The translations under genes and the position numbers were made by a program. Below the pieces are notes generated by a model. That model saw nothing but the letters and a program-made list of their open reading frames with translations, did no database searches and was not told the origin of the DNA. From the NCBI GenBank assembly GCA_048499805.1, contig JASNZF010000005.1, positions 424,877-488,876 of the forward strand: a stretch of DNA of 64,000 nucleotides. Reading direction: 5' to 3'. Shown here piece by piece: positions 60,505-64,000 of this stretch (its first letter is position 1; every line of letters starts with the position of its first letter). The DNA comes from JAWXBA01 sp048499805. Its GTDB lineage: Bacteria > Gemmatimonadota > Gemmatimonadetes > Gemmatimonadales > GWC2-71-9.

Positions 60505-60629
60505 ATGCTCGCGGAACCGCTGGGTTGGCTGCTGGGGGCGGTGCTCTATCCGGTCCAGTGGGTGCACAACCGAGTGGTGCGGGAGAGCCGAGTGTGGAGT
60601 TGATGGTGGTGCGGAAGGTGGGGCAATAA
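60505..60629 (+). pseudogene. Remnant of the methyltransferase 3' end
   Basis: This 125-bp stretch is a clear diverged copy of the last 129 bp of the methyltransferase gene (58134-58262): MLAEPLGWLLGAVLYPVQWV, HNRVVRES, then a frameshift where one base is missing near GAGAGCCGAG, then MVVRKVGQ. No promoter or 5' part remains. With the intact copy it brackets the propeller lipoprotein and higBA. Confidence 0.8.
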
Positions 60630-60707
60630 GGCGGAGGCGGCCAGCTCGGGCTCCACGCTCATTGCGTACCAGCCCCCGGGGCAGCTGCTTCGCGTTCCCT
60701 CTGGTTC

Positions 60708-61757
60708 CTAGCGGCGCTCCCAGAGAATCACGAACGGACCTCCGTCGCCGCCATGCATACTTCCCGTCTGCCCCGAAATGCTGGTCGGCCCACGCCCCTG
60801 CCGTCGACTGAAACCAGTGCATCGAAGTCGAGGAAACAGCTTCTCTACACTTCTGGAGACGTCGCTGCATACCGTTGGGGCAAACTCCACCAATTCCACT
60901 TCATCCGCTCGCCAGCTACAAAGGGTGTAGACCGGCGTGTTGAGGTAAACGTCCGTCCCGTTCAGAATCAGCGTAATGGTACGGTTCCGCCCGCCAAGTG
61001 TGGATCGCAATTGCGGGAGATCGCAGACATTGGTCACACCGCGCAGGGCTAGCTCGTCCCGCATCACGCGGTCAGACCGCAACCCGAACGAAAGGCGTTT
61101 CCCCAAGTCCTCGAGCGCCTCGTCATCGGAGCGCGTTACCATCAACCCAGAAGGAACCAAAGTGATGGAAAGCTCTTGCCCGGTATCGCGTCCCAGTTGG
61201 ACAGCGATCCTACGCTCCGACCATCCCATCAGCGTCACACGGACGAGGTAAGAGCCTGCCCCCAACCGGGGGAAGGCGAAACGACCGGCGCTATCCGCAA
61301 GTACATCGGAGCCTCTCGGACCGATCACGTCGATCCGAGCGCCAACAGCCGGCCGCGCCCCCTCAAGCGACACGGTGCCAAAAATACCCGGTCGAGCGGC
61401 AACAACCATGACCGTTGAGAGCACGGTCGGTGCTTTGAGGAGACGATAGACACGACCAGCCAGCCCCGCCTCGGGGACCTCTATCAATTCTCGAAGCGGG
61501 GCAAAACCGACCTTTCGTACCGTTACCGTATAGCGCCCGGGGCTAATGCTGTCGATGAAGAAAGCACCACTCGCCGTTGTACGCCCGATCCGGCGGCCCA
61601 CTAGGACCTCGGCGTCCCCAACTGGCCCCCCAGCACCGTCGAGAACCGACCCGCGTACGACGACCACCGGTGCCTGCGCGACGCAGATCCCGCTGATGAA
61701 GAGGAGGATGGGACCAATCAATAGTGATCGGTTGGACACCAAGCCTTGGGCTTGCAT
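60708..61757 (-). CDS. Exported carboxypeptidase-regulatory-domain protein
   Basis: This 349-residue exported protein has a signal peptide (SLLIGPILLFISGICVAQ) and two carboxypeptidase-regulatory-like beta-sandwiches: about 35-110 (VVVRGSVLDGAGGPVGDAEV) and about 126-200 (GTVSLEGARPAVGARIDVIG). A plug-like segment follows (VCDLPQLRSTLGGRNRTITL then NGTDVYLNTPVY) without a beta-barrel, so it is a truncated or stand-alone relative of TonB receptors. Codon usage is less G+C-biased than the neighbours. It lies downstream of the DsbA-like gene. Confidence 0.7.
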   Translation of the reverse strand: MQAQGLVSNRSLLIGPILLFISGICVAQAPVVVVRGSVLDGAGGPVGDAEVLVGRRIGRTTASGAFFIDSISPGRYTVTVRKVGFAPLRELIEVPEAGLAGRVYRLLKAPTVLSTVMVVAARPGIFGTVSLEGARPAVGARIDVIGPRGSDVLADSAGRFAFPRLGAGSYLVRVTLMGWSERRIAVQLGRDTGQELSITLVPSGLMVTRSDDEALEDLGKRLSFGLRSDRVMRDELALRGVTNVCDLPQLRSTLGGRNRTITLILNGTDVYLNTPVYTLCSWRADEVELVEFAPTVCSDVSRSVEKLFPRLRCTGFSRRQGRGPTSISGQTGSMHGGDGGPFVILWERR

Positions 61758-62014
61758 CTGAGCTCTTTAGGACAAATTCGGACCACTGGGAACACCGCCA
61801 GAGGCGGACCGACACTGATCCATCCGAACGACCCAAACGGTGGACCGACGCCTGGGCCACCTCATTCCTACTCTCGATGGGCGATCCCGTTCGCCACCTT
61901 GAGCGGCCTCCTACGTCAACCAGGGGGCGGGATAGAGCTGAGTCCGGTGAAGCCGACATTGCAGCACGAGCAGCCTCGATGGCAAACGTACTGCCACCCT
62001 AGTCACGCGGGTGC

Positions 62015-62731
62015 TCAGTGCCTTGCAACCACCCTGGCATTCGCTACAATGGCACTCGAGGGAAACTCGGGGTAGGGTCGCTTCCCCGACAACAGGGACT
62101 CTACCGCCCGCCGGAACTCTGCGTCAGTGGGAGCGCCAGGATACCTCCATCCGTTTAGATATACCACAGGAGTCCCCACAGCCGCCATCCTCCGCCCCGC
62201 CGCAACTCCTCGACGGATCATTTCGGAGGTATCGGCCGCCTCCAAACACTGTCGGGCCCCCGGGTCGAGGCTCATCCCGATCCTCTCTGCAAACCACAGC
62301 CAATCGCGCCTCCCCAAAGAATCTTGGTTCGCAAAAATGAAGTCAAGTGCCTCCGCGAACCTGCCACTCTCGCTCGCGCACTCGGCCAACCGGGCGGCAC
62401 CCAAGGCATTTGAGTGCATCGGCAGGGGAAAGTGAACGAAACTATATGCGACGCTTTCAGGATAGGACGCCACAATCGAACGGAGCGACTCATGGAACAA
62501 TTTGCAGTACGGGCACTCAAGGTCAGAAATAACCACGATGACAACCGGCGCCTCAGGGCTACCCACGAGGCGCCCGTTCGGCAGTGCTTCGCGCCAAGTC
62601 GGCTCGAACCCAGCGTTTCCGCTGAGCGGAGTAGAGGAGGGTGACGGGAAGAATTCGCGCCGCACCAGTACAACCGCCACTGCTAGTGCCGCCAGCGATA
62701 GCGCAATCGACGAGCCGCGATCCCAGTTCAC
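62015..62731 (-). CDS. DsbA-like thiol-disulfide oxidoreductase, membrane-anchored
   Basis: This 238-residue protein has an N-terminal membrane anchor (SIALSLAALAVAVVLVRREF) and a DsbA/thioredoxin_4 fold. The active site CPYCKLFHESLRSIV is at about residues 73-87, and the cis-Pro is in GTPVVYLNG. It should oxidise or isomerise disulfides in the periplasm. GTG start after AGGGGG. It lies 129 bp downstream of the six-cysteine peptide gene on the same strand, so that peptide is a natural candidate substrate. Confidence 0.82.
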   Translation of the reverse strand: MNWDRGSSIALSLAALAVAVVLVRREFFPSPSSTPLSGNAGFEPTWREALPNGRLVGSPEAPVVIVVISDLECPYCKLFHESLRSIVASYPESVAYSFVHFPLPMHSNALGAARLAECASESGRFAEALDFIFANQDSLGRRDWLWFAERIGMSLDPGARQCLEAADTSEMIRRGVAAGRRMAAVGTPVVYLNGWRYPGAPTDAEFRRAVESLLSGKRPYPEFPSSAIVANARVVARH

Positions 62732-62860
62732 TCGTTGTGCCCCCTATTGTGAAGTCGAGCCATGGGCCACGAACACCGCCAGCAACTCCTATCGAGGCAG
62801 TCTCCCCGTGGGATGCTGCCCCGAAAGGAGCATCTACTTGCTCAAGTCAGAACTAATTGC

Positions 62861-63088
62861 CTACTCCACCCAACACACCGCCCTCCAAGTCCACTCCAGG
62901 CCGCACATCTGACATGCGATATACTCGATCGGGCAAAAGGGAATCATTTCCATGATTGCCTCTCCACACGTCTGATAGCAGGCGTTCGTTTCGACCGCGG
63001 TCGGAGAACTCGGTGCGGTGGCAAAGCCAACTAGGCCGAGCGAGAGCACGGTCAGTGCCTTGAGATTGTGTCGGCGGATGGTCGTCAT
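62861..63088 (-). CDS. Small exported peptide with six cysteines
   Basis: This 75-residue protein has a signal peptide (ALTVLSLGLVGFATAPSS) and a mature part of about 45 residues with six Cys (NACYQTCGEAIMEM, FCPIEYIACQMCGLEW and the last in AVCWVE), enough for three disulfides. It is not a family I know. GAGGACG precedes the ATG. A TATTAT -10-like box lies at 63205-63200. The DsbA-like gene is downstream. Confidence 0.6.
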   Translation of the reverse strand: MTTIRRHNLKALTVLSLGLVGFATAPSSPTAVETNACYQTCGEAIMEMIPFCPIEYIACQMCGLEWTWRAVCWVE

Positions 63089-63287
63089 ATCGTCCTCAGG
63101 AAGTGGGTTGGTGAATCAGGTTCCTGGCATCAGTAGGGCCCACGGCCCCCCAGCAGCGCGAGTCTCCATGAGGCGGGCCCACCTCGTAGCAGATTGCGCA
63201 TAATACGGTCGCGAAAAGCCAGTGGCACCGCAATTATGGTTTCCCATAGGTCTGGCCCCCGGCCCCCCGGGGCTGTACTTTGGCGAG
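63089..63287. promoter_or_regulatory. Divergent promoter region
   Basis: TATTAT (63205-63200, minus strand) is a candidate -10 for the six-cysteine peptide gene, leaving a roughly 105-nt 5' leader. TACTTT (63276-63281, plus strand) lies six bases before the response-regulator ATG. Confidence 0.45.
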
Positions 63288-64000
63288 ATGAAGCCCACCC
63301 CCGGCCCCCGCCTCATGATCGCCGATGACCATGTCCTCTCGGCCACCGGAACGGTGCAGCTTCTGTGGCAGACATGGCCCGACATCGCCCTCGCCCACAC
63401 CATCGACTCGGCCATCCGCCAGCTCGACGCCCGGCCGGTGGACCTGCTGCTGCTCGATGTGATGTTCCGGATGGAGCCCTACCGCAGCGGATTCACCATC
63501 CTGCGGCATTGTGCCGAGGCGCACCCCGCCACGCGCATCCTGCTCCTGACCGGATTCGACGACGGAATCACCGCCCTGGCCGCCCGCGACCAGGGCGCCC
63601 ACGGCTGTCTGGGCAAGCACCACCCACCCGAAGTGCTGACTGGCGCGGTGACCACCCTCCTGGCGGGCGGGCAGTATTGGGGTGAGCTGCTGCAGCGCCC
63701 CACGCTGACCCGGCAGCAGTTGGCCATCATCGGCCACTACGCCCGCGGGCACAGCCAGCCGGAAATTGCCGAGCGGCTCGGAATCGCGCTCATCACGGTC
63801 CAGACCCACTGCGCCGAGGTGCGTCGGCGGCTGCACGCCTCCTCCACCGCGCACGCGGTGTACCTCGCCACGCGGCTCGGGATCATCATTCCGGACGAAT
63901 GGCCGCCGGGGCCTCATCGCGTGAGACCCATCGGCCAGGACTCTTTCCGGGAATCGGGGGGGGGGGGGGGGGGGGAAAAACCCCTGACCCGGGCGCCCGG
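63288..64000 (+). CDS. LuxR-type response regulator, 3' end not reliable
   Basis: A receiver domain (Asp pair in MIADDHV, phospho-acceptor Asp in LLLLDVMF, Lys in LGKHHPPE) is followed by a LuxR-type helix-turn-helix (SQPEIAERLGIALITVQTHC). TACTTT six bases before the ATG suggests a leaderless mRNA. The frame stays open to the window end, but it passes through a 20-G run at 63956-63975 that looks artefactual. The true C-terminus is probably near PDEWPPGPH. The partner kinase is outside the window. Confidence 0.8.
   Translation, partial: MKPTPGPRLMIADDHVLSATGTVQLLWQTWPDIALAHTIDSAIRQLDARPVDLLLLDVMFRMEPYRSGFTILRHCAEAHPATRILLLTGFDDGITALAARDQGAHGCLGKHHPPEVLTGAVTTLLAGGQYWGELLQRPTLTRQQLAIIGHYARGHSQPEIAERLGIALITVQTHCAEVRRRLHASSTAHAVYLATRLGIIIPDEWPPGPHRVRPIGQDSFRESGGGGGGEKPLTRAP
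63956..63975. other. 20-base G homopolymer near window end
   Basis: An uninterrupted run of 20 G is followed by AAAAA and CCCC. It is most easily explained as a sequencing or assembly artefact at a contig end. Sequence after it should not be trusted. Confidence 0.7.

Noticed and set aside
61543..61959. Minus-strand ORF of 138 codons upstream of the regulatory-domain gene
   Set aside because: It overlaps the signal-peptide end of that gene in another frame, with no recognisable domain and no ribosome-binding site.

Overview
The window is 64 kb of very G+C-rich bacterial DNA, densely packed with genes on both strands. Many neighbours overlap by four bases (ATGA or GTGA). The gene mix includes PadR regulators, ADOP-type FtsX permeases, a sortilin-like (VPS10/ASP-box) propeller, 6-bladed propeller lipoproteins, type III glutamine synthetase and carboxypeptidase-regulatory domains. 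This suggests Gemmatimonadota or a close relative. That is an inference from gene content; the window has no rRNA. I saw no tRNA, CRISPR array or insertion sequence.

Layout. 1-9.2 kb: MFS transporter, CsoR and CopZ-like copper genes, GAF protein, TonB-dependent receptor with a Bfd-like ferredoxin and an SDR, exported CbiX-like protein, lipoprotein. 9.3-13.5 kb: glnN, padR, folA-thyA. 13.6-21.5 kb: one long minus-strand run from selD down to a squalene/phytoene synthase and a GlcD-like oxidase. 21.6-30 kb: NicO-type metal transporter, histone-like protein, quinone-reductase-like dehydrogenase, channel-like protein, VPS10-like propeller with a lipoprotein, coaA. 30.3-31.2 kb: phenylalanine hydroxylase behind a leader peptide and terminator. 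31.3-47.4 kb: FtsX permease, lytic transglycosylase, gluQ, udk, M28 peptidase, DEAH helicase, pterin genes (QueD/PTPS-like, carbinolamine dehydratase), pfkA, a SelW-like selenoprotein. 47.6-58.3 kb: PQQ-type propeller, TrmB regulator, lon, serine/threonine kinase and methyltransferase. 58.3-63.1 kb: an accessory stretch of visibly lower G+C with a propeller lipoprotein, a HigBA pair, a methyltransferase 3'-end remnant, a carboxypeptidase-regulatory protein, a DsbA-like protein and a six-cysteine exported peptide. The window ends in a response regulator that runs into a 20-G homopolymer.

Main discoveries. (1) phhA is preceded by a 26-codon leader peptide with three consecutive Tyr codons, an antiterminator arm and an intrinsic terminator: a complete tyrosine-sensing attenuator. 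(2) Two genes contain in-frame UGA read as selenocysteine, selD itself and a SelW/Rdx-like CxxU protein, each with a candidate bacterial SECIS hairpin. (3) About ten genes have a -10-like hexamer (TATCTT, TAGCTT, TATAAT and similar) placed 5-7 nt before the start codon, indicating many leaderless mRNAs. (4) Intergenic gaps carry families of 7-8 nt tandem repeats arranged as purine-rich arm, spacer, pyrimidine-rich arm; they form long inverted repeats and spill into gene ends.
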